Shown here one piece after another: positions 31,475-41,514 of a stretch of 64,000 bases of DNA. Every line of letters starts with the position of its first letter. Position 1 is the stretch's first letter. The notes under the pieces are model-generated. The model saw nothing but the letters and a program-made list of their open reading frames with translations, was not told the origin of the DNA and made no database searches. Position numbers and translations under genes: made by a program. This stretch comes from Flavobacteriaceae bacterium R38 (GTDB lineage Bacteria > Bacteroidota > Bacteroidia > Flavobacteriales > Flavobacteriaceae): contig WXYP01000008.1 of NCBI GenBank assembly GCA_009901575.1, forward strand, positions 62,001-126,000, written 5' to 3'.

Positions 31475-32941
31475 ATGAAACAAAAAGTAATCATTATCGG
31501 TTCCGGCTTTTCTTCATTAGCTGCTTCATGTTATCTTGCAAAAAAGGGATATGAAGTAATTGTATTAGAAAAGAATAAAACCATAGGAGGCAGAGCCCGT
31601 CAACTAAAGAAAGATGGGTTTATTTTTGATATCGGACCTACCTGGTATTGGATGCCAGACGTATTTGAACGTTTTTTCAACGACTTTGATAAAACACCTT
31701 CTGATTATTACAGTCTTCAAAAATTGAATCCGGCTTACAAAGTTTATTTTGGTGAAAATGATTCTATTTCTATAGCCGATTCTCTTGAAAAAATATGTGA
31801 AGCTTTTGAAAAAGAAGAAAAAGGCAGTTCTCAAAAATTAAAAAAGTTTATCGCAAAAGCAGAAGACAATTATAATATTGCTATCAAAGACCTGGTATAT
31901 CGCCCGGGAGTATCTCCGTTAGAATTAGTTACACCAAAAACTATAAAAAAGTTAGGTTATTTTCTGAGTACAATCAGAAAAGATGTGCGCAAAGAATTTA
32001 ACAATCAAAAACTGATTCAAATTCTTGAGTTTCCTGTTCTTTTTCTTGGTGCAAAACCCGGAGATACCCCTGCATTTTACAATTTTATGAACTATGCTGA
32101 TTTCGGATTAGGAACATGGCACCCTGAAAATGGTATGTATAGCGTAATTGAAGGAATTTCTTCCCTGAGTACAGAATTAGGCGTTACTTTTAAAACAGAG
32201 ACCAATGTAGAAAAGATAGTAGTCGACAATAATAAAACTTCAGGTGTTATAGCCAATGGTAAGAAAATAGATGCCGATATTGTATTAAGTGGTGCCGATT
32301 ACCACCACTCAGAATCATTATTAGATACGAAATACAGGGCATATTCTGAAAGTTTCTGGGAAAAGAAAACCTTTGCTCCTTCTTCTCTTTTATTCTATGT
32401 TGGTTTCGATAAAAAAATAGAAAACGTAGCGCATCATACATTATTCTTTGATGTTGATTTTGAAAAACACTCTGAGGCTATTTACGATAACCCAAGCTGG
32501 CCGGAAGAACCACTCTTTTACGCAAGTTTTCCGTCTAAAACAGATAAGAATGTAGCGCCGGATAATTGTGAAGCCGGTATTTTCCTGATTCCATTAGCTC
32601 CGGGAATAGAAGATAATGATGAAATCAGAGCGCGTTATTTTGACATCATTATGAACAGGTTTGAGCAACTCACCGCTCAAAAAGTAAAAAATAGTGTTAT
32701 CTTTAAAGAGTCCTTCTGCGTAAAGGACTTTATTAAAGATTACAATTCTTATAAAGGAAATGCATACGGAATGGCAAATACGTTATTGCAAACAGCATTT
32801 TTAAGGCCTAAGTTAAAAAGTAAGAAAGTAAAAAATTTATATTTCACAGGTCAATTAACCGTACCTGGACCCGGGGTTCCACCTTCCCTTATTTCGGGGA
32901 AACTCGTAACCGAATTAATTCACCAACAAAAACCAATATAG
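31475..32941 (+). CDS. crtI: Phytoene desaturase
   Basis: The 488-residue FAD enzyme begins with the dinucleotide-binding motif IIGSGFSSLAASCYLAKKGYE and VIVLEKNKTIGGRARQ. It ends with the carotenoid-oxidoreductase signature NLYFTGQLTVPGPGVPPSLISG. It converts phytoene stepwise to lycopene. It is the first gene of the crt operon; its stop is directly followed by the crtB start. Length and motifs fit bacterial CrtI. Confidence 0.93.
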   Translation: MKQKVIIIGSGFSSLAASCYLAKKGYEVIVLEKNKTIGGRARQLKKDGFIFDIGPTWYWMPDVFERFFNDFDKTPSDYYSLQKLNPAYKVYFGENDSISIADSLEKICEAFEKEEKGSSQKLKKFIAKAEDNYNIAIKDLVYRPGVSPLELVTPKTIKKLGYFLSTIRKDVRKEFNNQKLIQILEFPVLFLGAKPGDTPAFYNFMNYADFGLGTWHPENGMYSVIEGISSLSTELGVTFKTETNVEKIVVDNNKTSGVIANGKKIDADIVLSGADYHHSESLLDTKYRAYSESFWEKKTFAPSSLLFYVGFDKKIENVAHHTLFFDVDFEKHSEAIYDNPSWPEEPLFYASFPSKTDKNVAPDNCEAGIFLIPLAPGIEDNDEIRARYFDIIMNRFEQLTAQKVKNSVIFKESFCVKDFIKDYNSYKGNAYGMANTLLQTAFLRPKLKSKKVKNLYFTGQLTVPGPGVPPSLISGKLVTELIHQQKPI

Positions 32942-33784
32942 ATGAAATCCATTTTTGACAACATATCTCATCAATCAAGTAAATTGGTTACCAAATCATA
33001 CAGTACTTCTTTTTCAATGGCTGTAAAAATGCTGGCGCCAAGTATCAGACAAGATATTTACAACATTTATGGCTTTGTAAGGTTTGCAGATGAAATTGTT
33101 GATACGTTTCATGATTACAATAAAAAAGTACTTTTTGAAAATTTTGAAAAAGAGCTTGCAGATGCTTTAGAGCATAAAATAAGCTTAAACCCTATTCTTA
33201 ATTCGTTCCAGGAAACAGTCCATAAATACAATATTGAAAACGATATTATTGACGCCTTTATGAATAGTATGCGACTGGATTTAGAAAAAAAAGTATACAC
33301 TACCAAAGAAGAATATCAAGATTATATTTATGGTTCTGCAGATGTTGTCGGATTAATGTGTCTTAAAGTTTTTGTTAATGGTGATCTTAAAAAATACAAT
33401 GAACTTAAGGTTTCTGCCATGGCATTAGGTTCAGCTTTTCAAAAAGTAAATTTTCTACGGGATTTAAAAGAAGATTACGAATTACTCGAAAGAACTTATT
33501 TTCCAGACACCAACCTGGATCAATTGGACGAAGCTTCTAAACAAAAAATTGTACAGGAAATCGAAAATGATTTTAAGTTAGGGTATGAAGGTATTTTAAA
33601 TTTACCCCCGCAAGCAAAATTTGGAGTTTACACTGCTTATAAATACTATACAAAACTATTACACAAACTTAAAAAAACACCTCCTCTGGAAATTAAAAAT
33701 GCAAGAATCAGGGTAAATAATTATCAAAAATTTGGGTTACTGGCTTCTTCTTATGTAAATTATAAACTACATTTGATACAATAA
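32942..33784 (+). CDS. crtB: Phytoene synthase
   Basis: The 280-residue trans-isoprenyl synthase has the first aspartate motif DEIVD (50-54) and the second NFLRDLKEDYE, both needed to bind diphosphates via magnesium. It joins two geranylgeranyl diphosphates into phytoene. The ATG follows the crtI stop codon without a gap, so the genes are translationally coupled. Confidence 0.93.
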   Translation: MKSIFDNISHQSSKLVTKSYSTSFSMAVKMLAPSIRQDIYNIYGFVRFADEIVDTFHDYNKKVLFENFEKELADALEHKISLNPILNSFQETVHKYNIENDIIDAFMNSMRLDLEKKVYTTKEEYQDYIYGSADVVGLMCLKVFVNGDLKKYNELKVSAMALGSAFQKVNFLRDLKEDYELLERTYFPDTNLDQLDEASKQKIVQEIENDFKLGYEGILNLPPQAKFGVYTAYKYYTKLLHKLKKTPPLEIKNARIRVNNYQKFGLLASSYVNYKLHLIQ

Positions 33785-33794
33785 AATTAAGTAC

Positions 33795-34244
33795 ATGAAT
33801 ACACTTATTTGGATATTGATTTTTATAGCTGTTTTCTCTTTTATGGAATTCATGGCCTGGTTCACTCATAAATATATTATGCATGGTTTTTTATGGTCTT
33901 TACACAAAGACCATCATGTTAAAGATCACGATTCATGGTTTGAGCGTAATGATGCATTTTTTATTTTTTACGCTATTGTTAGTATGACTTTTTTCTCTTT
34001 AGGAAATTATACTTCTTTTTGGTACGGATGGCCTGTTGGTTTTGGGATTTTGGCCTATGGCATTGCCTACTTTACAGTTCACGATATCTTTATTCATCAA
34101 AGGTTTAAGCTTTTCAGAAATGCCAATAATCGTTATGCACGTGGCATCCGAAGAGCTCATAAAATACATCACAAACACACCGGAAAAGAACACGGTGAAT
34201 GTTTTGGAATGCTGATTGCTCCGTTTAAATATTTTAAAAAGTAA
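33795..34244 (+). CDS. crtZ: Beta-carotene hydroxylase
   Basis: The 149-residue membrane protein has the histidine clusters of fatty-acid-hydroxylase-type diiron enzymes: HKYIMHG, HKDHHVKDH, HDIFIHQRF and HKIHHKH. It adds 3-hydroxyl groups to beta-carotene to give zeaxanthin. It is last in the crt operon, 10 bp after crtB. A lycopene cyclase gene is not in the window and must lie elsewhere. Confidence 0.9.
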   Translation: MNTLIWILIFIAVFSFMEFMAWFTHKYIMHGFLWSLHKDHHVKDHDSWFERNDAFFIFYAIVSMTFFSLGNYTSFWYGWPVGFGILAYGIAYFTVHDIFIHQRFKLFRNANNRYARGIRRAHKIHHKHTGKEHGECFGMLIAPFKYFKK

Positions 34245-34256
34245 TTTGAAATTCAG

Positions 34257-34820
34257 TTATTTACTCAGAAGCAGATCTATTTGATCTTTTACCTTTTTAC
34301 TATCCCAATCGGCTGCTCCTGTTTTTTCAATCACTATTTTTCCTTCTTTATCAATTAAATAAGTAGTTGGTATACTTCTGGAAAATAATATTTCAGGTGC
34401 TTTTTTCCTGGATTGATAGACCGGCAATTTATATCCGTTTTTATTAAAAAATGTATTAACCGTCTTTGCATTTTCGTTGGTTACAAAAAGGAAAACAATT
34501 TTATCGCCATATTCGTCATACAGCTTTTGTAAATCTGGCATTTCTGCAATGCATGGCGGGCACCAGGTAGCCCAAAAGTTAATTAAAACTACTTTCCCTT
34601 TAGCACTATTTAAATTATAATCAACATTATTTGTCAAATCCTTAATTGTCCAATTATAATTTGTAAGTACTTCTCTTTTATCTTCTGAAACTACAGATGG
34701 ACTAAAAGCTATTATTCTGTTTGCCCAGATTTTTATAGTTGCTCCAACAGGAGTAAATAAAAAAATACCTATAAATAATAATAGCGCCAGGTTAGAGATT
34801 TGATTTTTAGTTAACTTCAT
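34257..34820 (-). CDS. TlpA/ResA-like thioredoxin
   Basis: The 187-residue protein has an N-terminal membrane anchor (about 10-27) and a thioredoxin fold facing the periplasm. The active site is NFWATWCPPC (C87, C90), and the cis-proline loop is SIPTTYLID. It is probably a membrane-bound thiol-disulfide reductase. Its upstream neighbour on the same strand is a paralogue lacking the cysteines. It converges on crtZ with a 12-bp gap. Confidence 0.85.
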   Translation of the reverse strand: MKLTKNQISNLALLLFIGIFLFTPVGATIKIWANRIIAFSPSVVSEDKREVLTNYNWTIKDLTNNVDYNLNSAKGKVVLINFWATWCPPCIAEMPDLQKLYDEYGDKIVFLFVTNENAKTVNTFFNKNGYKLPVYQSRKKAPEILFSRSIPTTYLIDKEGKIVIEKTGAADWDSKKVKDQIDLLLSK

Positions 34821-34873
34821 TTATTATATGCTGATTCTAATTTTTAGTCGTTTTAAAATAAGTAATCTAACAA

Positions 34874-35434
34874 TTAATTTTCTATAAGCGTATCTAATAA
34901 CTCTCTTACATCTTTGCTATACCAATTTGCAATTCCTTCTTTTTCTATAGCAATATATCCTTCTTTATCTATTATGTATGTTGACGGAATCTTTTCTGCA
35001 TCAAAAGGCATTTTTTCTCCAATAATAAGATACGTTACAGGGAAGTTGTACCCTCTTTTTTGCATAAACTCTTCAACAGGGGCTTTATCTTCATTAGTGA
35101 TAATATAGAAAACTACATCATCTTTATACTTATCATATAATTTTTGAATCCCTTTTGCTTCTGCGACAGATGGCACTCTCCAGGATGCCCAAAAATGTAC
35201 AAAAATCACTTTCCCCTTAGCATTTTCGAAATTAAAGAAATCCCAATTTTCATCTTTTAATTTCCAATCAAAATCGGCCACCGGGATACGATCTTCTTCT
35301 TTAACCACATCCGGGCTAAAAGATAAAATCCTATTTAATATTATCTTACTTTCATACCCCAGAGGAGTTACAAAAAAAGCAAGGACAACCAGGATAATTA
35401 AAATATTAGAAATAAGTCTTTTATTCTTTTTCAC
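34874..35434 (-). CDS. Cysteine-less TlpA paralogue
   Basis: The 186-residue protein aligns along its whole length with the next gene (same anchor, same FSPDVV, NAKGKV, DKEGYI landmarks). The active site reads HFWASWRVPSV: the two cysteines are replaced by R86 and S89. The cis-proline loop KIPSTYIID is kept. It cannot act as a dithiol redox enzyme. A chaperone, binding or regulatory role for the active paralogue is plausible. The pair arose by tandem duplication. Confidence 0.75.
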   Translation of the reverse strand: MKKNKRLISNILIILVVLAFFVTPLGYESKIILNRILSFSPDVVKEEDRIPVADFDWKLKDENWDFFNFENAKGKVIFVHFWASWRVPSVAEAKGIQKLYDKYKDDVVFYIITNEDKAPVEEFMQKRGYNFPVTYLIIGEKMPFDAEKIPSTYIIDKEGYIAIEKEGIANWYSKDVRELLDTLIEN

Positions 35435-35483
35435 CTCTTATACATTTAAAGTTTATTTGAATTAAATTCTTTTATCATCTAAA

Positions 35484-35513
35484 AAAAGCCATGCGCTTTA
35501 CTGCATGGCTTTT
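35484..35513 (-). terminator. Intrinsic terminator after aconitase
   Basis: AAAAGCCATGC (35484-35494) and GCATGGCTTTT (35503-35513) pair perfectly around an 8-nt loop. On the minus strand seven T residues follow, so it terminates the aconitase transcript. Confidence 0.85.
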
Positions 35514-35544
35514 ATTTTCTTATTTCATTTTAATATCAGGTTGA

Positions 35545-37812
35545 TTAAGCATTCTGCTTTTTTATTAAATTTAAAGCAGATCCTTCTTTAAACCATTCTA
35601 TCTGAGAATCATTGTAGGTATGATTTACTTTGATCTCATCTTTTGAACCATCTGCATGAACAACTTCAATAGTCAATGGTTTTCCAGGTGCAAATTCTGC
35701 TAAATCTAAGAAGTTAAAAGTATCATCTTCCTGAATTTTATCATAATCATTCTCATTTGCAAATGTCAAACCTAACATCCCTTGTTTTTTAAGGTTGGTT
35801 TCATGTATACGAGCAAATGATTTTACAATAACAGCTGCAACACCTAAATGCCTGGGTTCCATTGCTGCGTGCTCCCTAGACGATCCTTCTCCATAATTGT
35901 GATCTCCCACAACGATAGTCTTAACTCCAGCAGCTTTATAAGCTCTTGCTGTATCCGGAACACCTGCATATTCACTATCCAACTGATTTTTAACAAAGTT
36001 TGTTTTCTTATTATAAGCATTTACTGCTCCAATCAAACAGTTATTAGAAATATTATCTAAATGCCCTCTAAATCGTAACCATGGTCCAGCCATAGAAATG
36101 TGATCTGTTGTACATTTACCAAAAGCTTTGATTAATAATTTAGCGCCTTTGATTTCATTTCCGATAGGCTCAAACGGAGTTAACAGTTGTAATCTTTCAG
36201 AATTAGGATCTACGTTTACTACTACATGGCTTCCATCTTCTTCTGGTGCTAAATATCCATTATCATCTACCTCAAATCCTTTAGGTGGCAATTCCCAGCC
36301 TGTTGGCTCATCAAACATTACCTCCTGACCTTCTTCATTGATCAATTTATCTGTTAACGGATTAAAATCTAATCGTCCGGATATAGCTATAGCCGCAGTT
36401 ATTTCCGGAGAAGCTACAAAAGCATGTGTATTTGGATTTCCATCTGCACGTTTTGCAAAGTTTCTATTAAAAGAATGTACTATACTATTTTTTGGTGCAT
36501 TTTTTGGATCACTGTACCTTGCCCATTGCCCGATACACGGTCCACAGGCATTGGTAAATATTTTAGCATCCAGTTCTTCAAATACCTGTAGAATCCCGTC
36601 TCTGTCTGCAGTATACCTAACTTGCTCAGAACCTGGGTTAATCCCTAATTCTGCTTTCATTTTGATTCCTTTGTCTATAGCTTGCTGAGCTACAGATGCT
36701 GCTCTGGATAAATCTTCGTATGAAGAATTGGTACAAGAACCAATTAATCCCCATTCAACCTGAAGTGGCCATTCATTAGCTGTAGCTTTCTCTGTCATTG
36801 TTTTACCAACACTGGTTGATAAATCCGGGGTAAATGGTCCGTTTAAAAGCGGATTTAATTCAGATAGATTAATTTCTATCACCTGATCAAAATACTGCTC
36901 AGGGTTTTCATATACTTCTGCATCTGCAGTAAGATATTCTCTTATTTTATTTGCTTCATCAGCCACATCTGCTCTGTCTGTAGCTCGTAAATAACGTTCC
37001 ATAGAATCGTCATAACCAAAAGTAGAAGTCGTAGCTCCTATTTCTGCTCCCATATTACAAATGGTTCCTTTACCAGTACATGACATAGAAGTTGCTCCCG
37101 GTCCAAAATATTCTACAATAGCTCCGGTTCCTCCTTTTACAGTAAGAATTTCAGCTACTTTTAAAATTACATCTTTTGGCGCTGTCCATCCAGATAATTT
37201 TCCGGTTAGTTTTACACCAATTAATTTTGGGAATTTTAATTCCCAGGCCATTCCGGCCATTACATCAACTGCATCTGCACCTCCAACACCTATAGCTACC
37301 ATACCTAATCCTCCGGCATTTACAGTATGAGAGTCTGTTCCTATCATCATTCCTCCGGGAAATGCATAGTTTTCCAATACTACTTGGTGAATAATTCCAG
37401 CTCCTGGTTTCCAGAATCCAATTCCGTACTTATTAGATACCGATTCTAAAAAATTAAATACTTCACTACTTACATCATTAGCGTGTTTCAAATCTGTAGA
37501 AGCACCTTCTTTTGCTTGTATTAAGTGATCACAATGTACAGTTGTAGGAACAGCTACTTTATTTTTACCTGCCTGCATAAATTGTAACAGTGCCATTTGT
37601 GCTGTTGCATCCTGGCAAGCTATTCTGTCCGGAGCAAAATCTACATAGTCTTTTCCTCTGACAAATGCTTTTTCAAGATCGTCATTCCACAAATGTGAGT
37701 ATAAGATTTTTTCAGAAAGTGTTAATGGAGAACCTACCACTTCTCGAGCTTTATCTACTCTTTCAGTCATTCTTCCATAAACTCCTTTTATCATATCGAT
37801 ATCAAAAGCCAT
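35545..37812 (-). CDS. acn: Aconitate hydratase
   Basis: The 755-residue enzyme has the [4Fe-4S] cysteines C360 ([11 protein letters not shown]), C423 and C426 ([10 protein letters not shown]). N-terminal active-site motifs include HCDHLI and [14 protein letters not shown], and the swivel-domain motif is [11 protein letters not shown]. Length and motif order match the mitochondrial-type aconitase of Bacteroidota. It isomerises citrate to isocitrate in the TCA cycle. It has a promoter box at 37853-37860 and a terminator at 35484-35513, so it is a single-gene unit. Confidence 0.95.
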   Translation of the reverse strand: MAFDIDMIKGVYGRMTERVDKAREVVGSPLTLSEKILYSHLWNDDLEKAFVRGKDYVDFAPDRIACQDATAQMALLQFMQAGKNKVAVPTTVHCDHLIQAKEGASTDLKHANDVSSEVFNFLESVSNKYGIGFWKPGAGIIHQVVLENYAFPGGMMIGTDSHTVNAGGLGMVAIGVGGADAVDVMAGMAWELKFPKLIGVKLTGKLSGWTAPKDVILKVAEILTVKGGTGAIVEYFGPGATSMSCTGKGTICNMGAEIGATTSTFGYDDSMERYLRATDRADVADEANKIREYLTADAEVYENPEQYFDQVIEINLSELNPLLNGPFTPDLSTSVGKTMTEKATANEWPLQVEWGLIGSCTNSSYEDLSRAASVAQQAIDKGIKMKAELGINPGSEQVRYTADRDGILQVFEELDAKIFTNACGPCIGQWARYSDPKNAPKNSIVHSFNRNFAKRADGNPNTHAFVASPEITAAIAISGRLDFNPLTDKLINEEGQEVMFDEPTGWELPPKGFEVDDNGYLAPEEDGSHVVVNVDPNSERLQLLTPFEPIGNEIKGAKLLIKAFGKCTTDHISMAGPWLRFRGHLDNISNNCLIGAVNAYNKKTNFVKNQLDSEYAGVPDTARAYKAAGVKTIVVGDHNYGEGSSREHAAMEPRHLGVAAVIVKSFARIHETNLKKQGMLGLTFANENDYDKIQEDDTFNFLDLAEFAPGKPLTIEVVHADGSKDEIKVNHTYNDSQIEWFKEGSALNLIKKQNA

Positions 37813-37852
37813 AAATGTTTAATTTTTTTAGTTTGAAAGTCCTGCGAATTTA

Positions 37853-37860
37853 CAAAAATA
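37853..37860 (-). promoter_or_regulatory. -7 box of the aconitase promoter
   Basis: Read on the minus strand, TATTTTTG matches TAnnTTTG. The nearest upstream TTG is 24 bp away, within AATTGGTATGC, which is the reverse complement of the GCATACCAATT repeat seen before the MocR gene. Confidence 0.55.
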
Positions 37861-37888
37861 GGTTAACCTTTTAAAGCAGCATACCAAT

Positions 37889-38104
37889 TATTATATACTA
37901 CCAGATTAATGCCTGTTTTGTTTTTATTTGTCGAAAAGATAACGGAAAACTTTTAAAGACTGTTAATTTTTCAGGAATTGATAATTTTAGGGTATTGAAA
38001 TTTCCTTTTAATTATTTTTTAAGTAAAAAAATTATGTAATTACAAATATCACCTCTCTATTTTAAAGCTATAAACTTTTAATTAACAGGTGATTTGAGAT
38101 TATT
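37889..38104. other. Gap between aconitase promoter and MoxR gene
   Basis: This AT-rich region contains the far end of the aconitase control region and the 3' end of the MoxR operon. I see no reading frame and no strong terminator. Confidence 0.4.
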
Positions 38105-39058
38105 TTATAATAAATCAGAAATAATTTTATCTATTGTCAATCCTTCGGCTTCAGCTTTGTAGTTTTTAATCACACGATGTCTTAGTATTCCCAAAGCAAC
38201 AGCTTTGATATCTTCTATATCAGGAGAGAACTTTCCGTTAATTACAGCATTGGCTTTTGCTGCCAGAATAAGGTTTTGAGATGCTCTGGGGCCAGCTCCC
38301 CAATCTATATATTGGTTAACTAATTCATTAGAAAACTCACTATTAGGCCTTGTTTTACCTACCAGTTTAACTGCATATTCTATTACATTATCTGCTACAG
38401 GAATTTTTCTGACCAATTTTTGAATTGCTACTATTTCTTCTGCATTAAATAAAGCGTTGACATTTGTCACTGTTTCTGTAGTAGTAGATTTTACTACATT
38501 TACTTCTTCACGATAAGATGGGTAATTCAATTCTATAGCAAACATAAAACGATCCAGCTGTGCTTCAGGAAGAGGATAAGTACCTTCTTGTTCTATAGGG
38601 TTCTGAGTAGCTAATACAAAATAAGGTAAGTTGAGATTGTAATTTTGTCCTGCTACTGTTACAGAACGTTCTTGCATCGCTTCTAATAATGCAGCCTGGG
38701 TTTTTGGAGGTGTTCTGTTGATTTCATCTGCTAAAATGATATTAGCAAACACTGGTCCTTTTATAAATTTGAATTCTCTATTCTGATCTAAAATCTCACT
38801 TCCCAGAATATCACTGGGCATAAGATCCGGAGTAAATTGAATACGTTTAAATTCCAACCCTAAAACCTTGGCTATGGTATTAACCATTAATGTTTTTGCC
38901 AAACCTGGCACTCCGATTAATAATGCATGGCCGCCTGCATAGATTGAAAGTAGAATCTCATCAATTACTTTTTCCTGGCCGACTATTACTTTAGCAATTT
39001 CTCTTTTTAAGTCCTGATGTTTTTTCACCAGTTCGTTTACAGCAACTACGTCTGACAT
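38105..39058 (-). CDS. MoxR-family AAA+ ATPase
   Basis: The 317-residue ATPase has Walker A GVPGLAKT (49-56), Walker B IILADE (107-112) and the sensor region FVLATQNPIEQEGTYPLPEAQLDRF. MoxR proteins act as chaperones for metal-cofactor enzymes or envelope complexes, often with von Willebrand-type partners. Here it follows two SurA-like genes, so it may be linked to envelope protein folding. No vWA or DUF58 partner is in view. Confidence 0.9.
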   Translation of the reverse strand: MSDVVAVNELVKKHQDLKREIAKVIVGQEKVIDEILLSIYAGGHALLIGVPGLAKTLMVNTIAKVLGLEFKRIQFTPDLMPSDILGSEILDQNREFKFIKGPVFANIILADEINRTPPKTQAALLEAMQERSVTVAGQNYNLNLPYFVLATQNPIEQEGTYPLPEAQLDRFMFAIELNYPSYREEVNVVKSTTTETVTNVNALFNAEEIVAIQKLVRKIPVADNVIEYAVKLVGKTRPNSEFSNELVNQYIDWGAGPRASQNLILAAKANAVINGKFSPDIEDIKAVALGILRHRVIKNYKAEAEGLTIDKIISDLL

Positions 39059-39072
39059 ATACTATTCCTTAA

Positions 39073-40512
39073 TTATTTTTTTAACCAGTTGCTGGAAAAA
39101 TTACAGCCCTTATTATCTGTACTTAAACTAATGTACGTCTCTTTTATTTTGGATTGCGTCCATTTTTCAAGAGTTTTTTGCTGTTTATCTCTTAATGCTA
39201 ATTCTTGTATCTTAAGATAATCCTGAGAAAAGTTAACTACATGCTCATCATAGCGTTTCCCAACTTTTAAAATTTTATATCCCAAAACCTCATCTGTTCT
39301 GTCATTTGTTTCCAGAACCGGTAAAGAGATTTCATTTTCTTTTAAATCCCTTACCTGATTATATAATTTAGGGTCCATTTTTGTCAATTCAAAACGGGTA
39401 TCAAAGTTTACAGGGTTTCTTAATTTCCCTCCTTCAAACTTCGTTTCTTTTTGATCTGAAAAGTTGAGTGCAGCTTCTTCAAATGTTAATTCTCCTTCTT
39501 CAATTCGTTTTCTTATAGTATTTAATTCGTTTTTTGCTTCTTCCATAGCATCATCTGAAACTTTTGGAATTAGAAGAATATGTCTGATATCTAACTCTTG
39601 TCCTCTTATTTTTTCAACCATTAAGATATGCCATCCATAAGTAGTTTCAAATGGATCTGAAATCTCTCCTTCTTCTAAGCTATATGCTACATCTTTAAAT
39701 TCTTTAACAAGAGGGGATTTTTTATTAATGGAGTAAGCTCCTCCATCTTTTCGGGAAGCCTCATCTTTAGAATTCAGAATTGCTTTAAAAGAGAAACTCG
39801 CTCCGTTTTCTTCTACATCTCTTTTCATTTCTTTAAGACGATTTACTATTCTTTCTGTCTCTTCTTCGGATACTTTAGGCGTTTTTACAATTTGAGATAT
39901 TTCTAATTCTGCCCCAAAAACCGGTAATTGATCTTTAGGAATCTTATTGAACCACTGACGTACTTCTTCTGGTGTAATTTCTACTTCACTCAATACTTTA
40001 TCCTGCATTCTTTCTGCCAATGCTCTCCCTTTTTCTATTTGAAAAAGTTCTTGTCTGAAACTCGCTTCATCATTTTTTCCATAATAACTCAATAACTTCT
40101 CCATAGTTCCCAACTGGCTTACCAGATAATCAACTTTTGAAGAAACAATATTCGTTATCTCAGTATCTGACACCTGGACACTATCTTGAATTGCATGATG
40201 CGAAAATAATTTATCTTTCATAAGCTGATTCAACAGCTCGCACCTACTAAGGTTTTTATACGCATCTCCTCCTTGAGTTTTAATGTCTATCAATGTTTTA
40301 TCAACATCAGATTCAAGTATGACATAACTCCCTACTACTGCAGCTACTCCATCAATTTTGATTCGTTTTGAAGTTTTAATAGTGTCTTTAATTTGTTGCT
40401 TAACTAAACCTGGCGTATCCTCAGAAGTAATTTCCGTAACTTCCTCCTGTGCTATTATTGTTTGAAAGAAAAGCAATGAAAGTATTCCTATAGCATAATT
40501 AATTCTTCTCAT
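39073..40512 (-). CDS. SurA-like periplasmic peptidyl-prolyl isomerase
   Basis: From ATG 40512 (MRRINYAIGIL) the protein has a signal peptide, a SurA-like N-terminal chaperone domain (about 50-170) and two parvulin (PpiC) domains. The first contains LEISQIVKTP and the second LDIRHILLIPKVSDDAM. It helps outer-membrane proteins fold. An earlier in-frame ATG at 40548 gives a poor N-terminus. It overlaps the end of the upstream SurA-like gene by about 14 bp, consistent with coupling. Confidence 0.8.
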   Translation of the reverse strand: MRRINYAIGILSLLFFQTIIAQEEVTEITSEDTPGLVKQQIKDTIKTSKRIKIDGVAAVVGSYVILESDVDKTLIDIKTQGGDAYKNLSRCELLNQLMKDKLFSHHAIQDSVQVSDTEITNIVSSKVDYLVSQLGTMEKLLSYYGKNDEASFRQELFQIEKGRALAERMQDKVLSEVEITPEEVRQWFNKIPKDQLPVFGAELEISQIVKTPKVSEEETERIVNRLKEMKRDVEENGASFSFKAILNSKDEASRKDGGAYSINKKSPLVKEFKDVAYSLEEGEISDPFETTYGWHILMVEKIRGQELDIRHILLIPKVSDDAMEEAKNELNTIRKRIEEGELTFEEAALNFSDQKETKFEGGKLRNPVNFDTRFELTKMDPKLYNQVRDLKENEISLPVLETNDRTDEVLGYKILKVGKRYDEHVVNFSQDYLKIQELALRDKQQKTLEKWTQSKIKETYISLSTDNKGCNFSSNWLKK

Positions 40513-41362
40513 AGACTTCAAATTGTTTTTTTTGTACAGCTTCATCAATTAAATCTTTTTCTAAATTACGTATAAATTCCAATTTTCGTTTGTTTAGAAT
40601 AATCTGTCGCAAGGTAGGTTTAATATATTCAAGAGGAGCATTATCATTTCTATTTAATATATCGCTCACTTGCACCAAATATACTTCTAAAGAATCTGTT
40701 AGTTCAAAAAATTGTGATTTTTTTAAGTATCTCTTTTTATTTTCCGCATTAATGACCGGTATTTTTTGAATAAACTGAAGAGATTTAATCCAAACCGAAT
40801 CATTTAACGAGTATGAGTTAAACTGTAAACTCATGTCCTGAAGTTCCCTTTTATCATCTTCATCAAAACGAGCCAATCGTTCTTTCACCAGTTCAACATC
40901 AGAAAACCCGGAATTTAATTGAACATACCTCAATTTTATAAGATCTTCGTTTAATTTAAAGTTCTCTTTATTGTCGAGATAATACACATTCATTTCTTCT
41001 AAAGAGACTACAGTATCCATTTCTCTGTTTACCAATGCTTCTTTATAAGCTGCTGTATATAAATCCAGTCTGTAGTCTTCTATTAACTCTTCAAATTCTT
41101 CAGTTTTTTTCTCATCGAGATTTATTCTGGCTTTTTCAACTAAAAGCTGTTTTTTAGCCCAGGTATTAATGTAATTATTTACAATGATGGCACTATCTTC
41201 TTTAGAAAGCCTTTCATTAAGAATCTCTTTTATATCTTCTTCATACAAATAATTCTCTCCAACTCTAGCTACTACTTTTTTATCTGTCTCGTTTTGTTTT
41301 TGAAACAAATTACAAGAAACTAATAACAGAAAAATAGAAGTATAATATATTTTCTTCAGCAT
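40499..41362 (-). CDS. SurA-N-like lipoprotein, PPIase accessory
   Basis: This 287-residue lipoprotein (LLLVSC, Cys17) contains the start of a SurA/PpiC chaperone domain (VVARVGENYLYEEDIKEIL, INTWAKKQLLVEKARINL) and long helices, but no clear parvulin catalytic core. It is the first gene of the three-gene unit leading to the SurA-like and MoxR genes. A Bacteroidota -7 box (TATTTTTG on the minus strand, 41415-41422) lies about 55 bp upstream. It is probably an outer-membrane-protein folding factor. Confidence 0.65.
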   Translation of the reverse strand: MLKKIYYTSIFLLLVSCNLFQKQNETDKKVVARVGENYLYEEDIKEILNERLSKEDSAIIVNNYINTWAKKQLLVEKARINLDEKKTEEFEELIEDYRLDLYTAAYKEALVNREMDTVVSLEEMNVYYLDNKENFKLNEDLIKLRYVQLNSGFSDVELVKERLARFDEDDKRELQDMSLQFNSYSLNDSVWIKSLQFIQKIPVINAENKKRYLKKSQFFELTDSLEVYLVQVSDILNRNDNAPLEYIKPTLRQIILNKRKLEFIRNLEKDLIDEAVQKKQFEVYEKN

Positions 41363-41514
41363 TGTCTTGTAAATTCTTTTTTATACTAACATTAAGATCT
41401 CTTCATTTTCGAGGCAAAAATAAGAATTAGCAGGGACACATTCATTTTTAATCAACGTATAAAAATAGTAACTATTTTGATTTTTGTAAATTGTCAATAT
41501 TAAACTGACTAATT

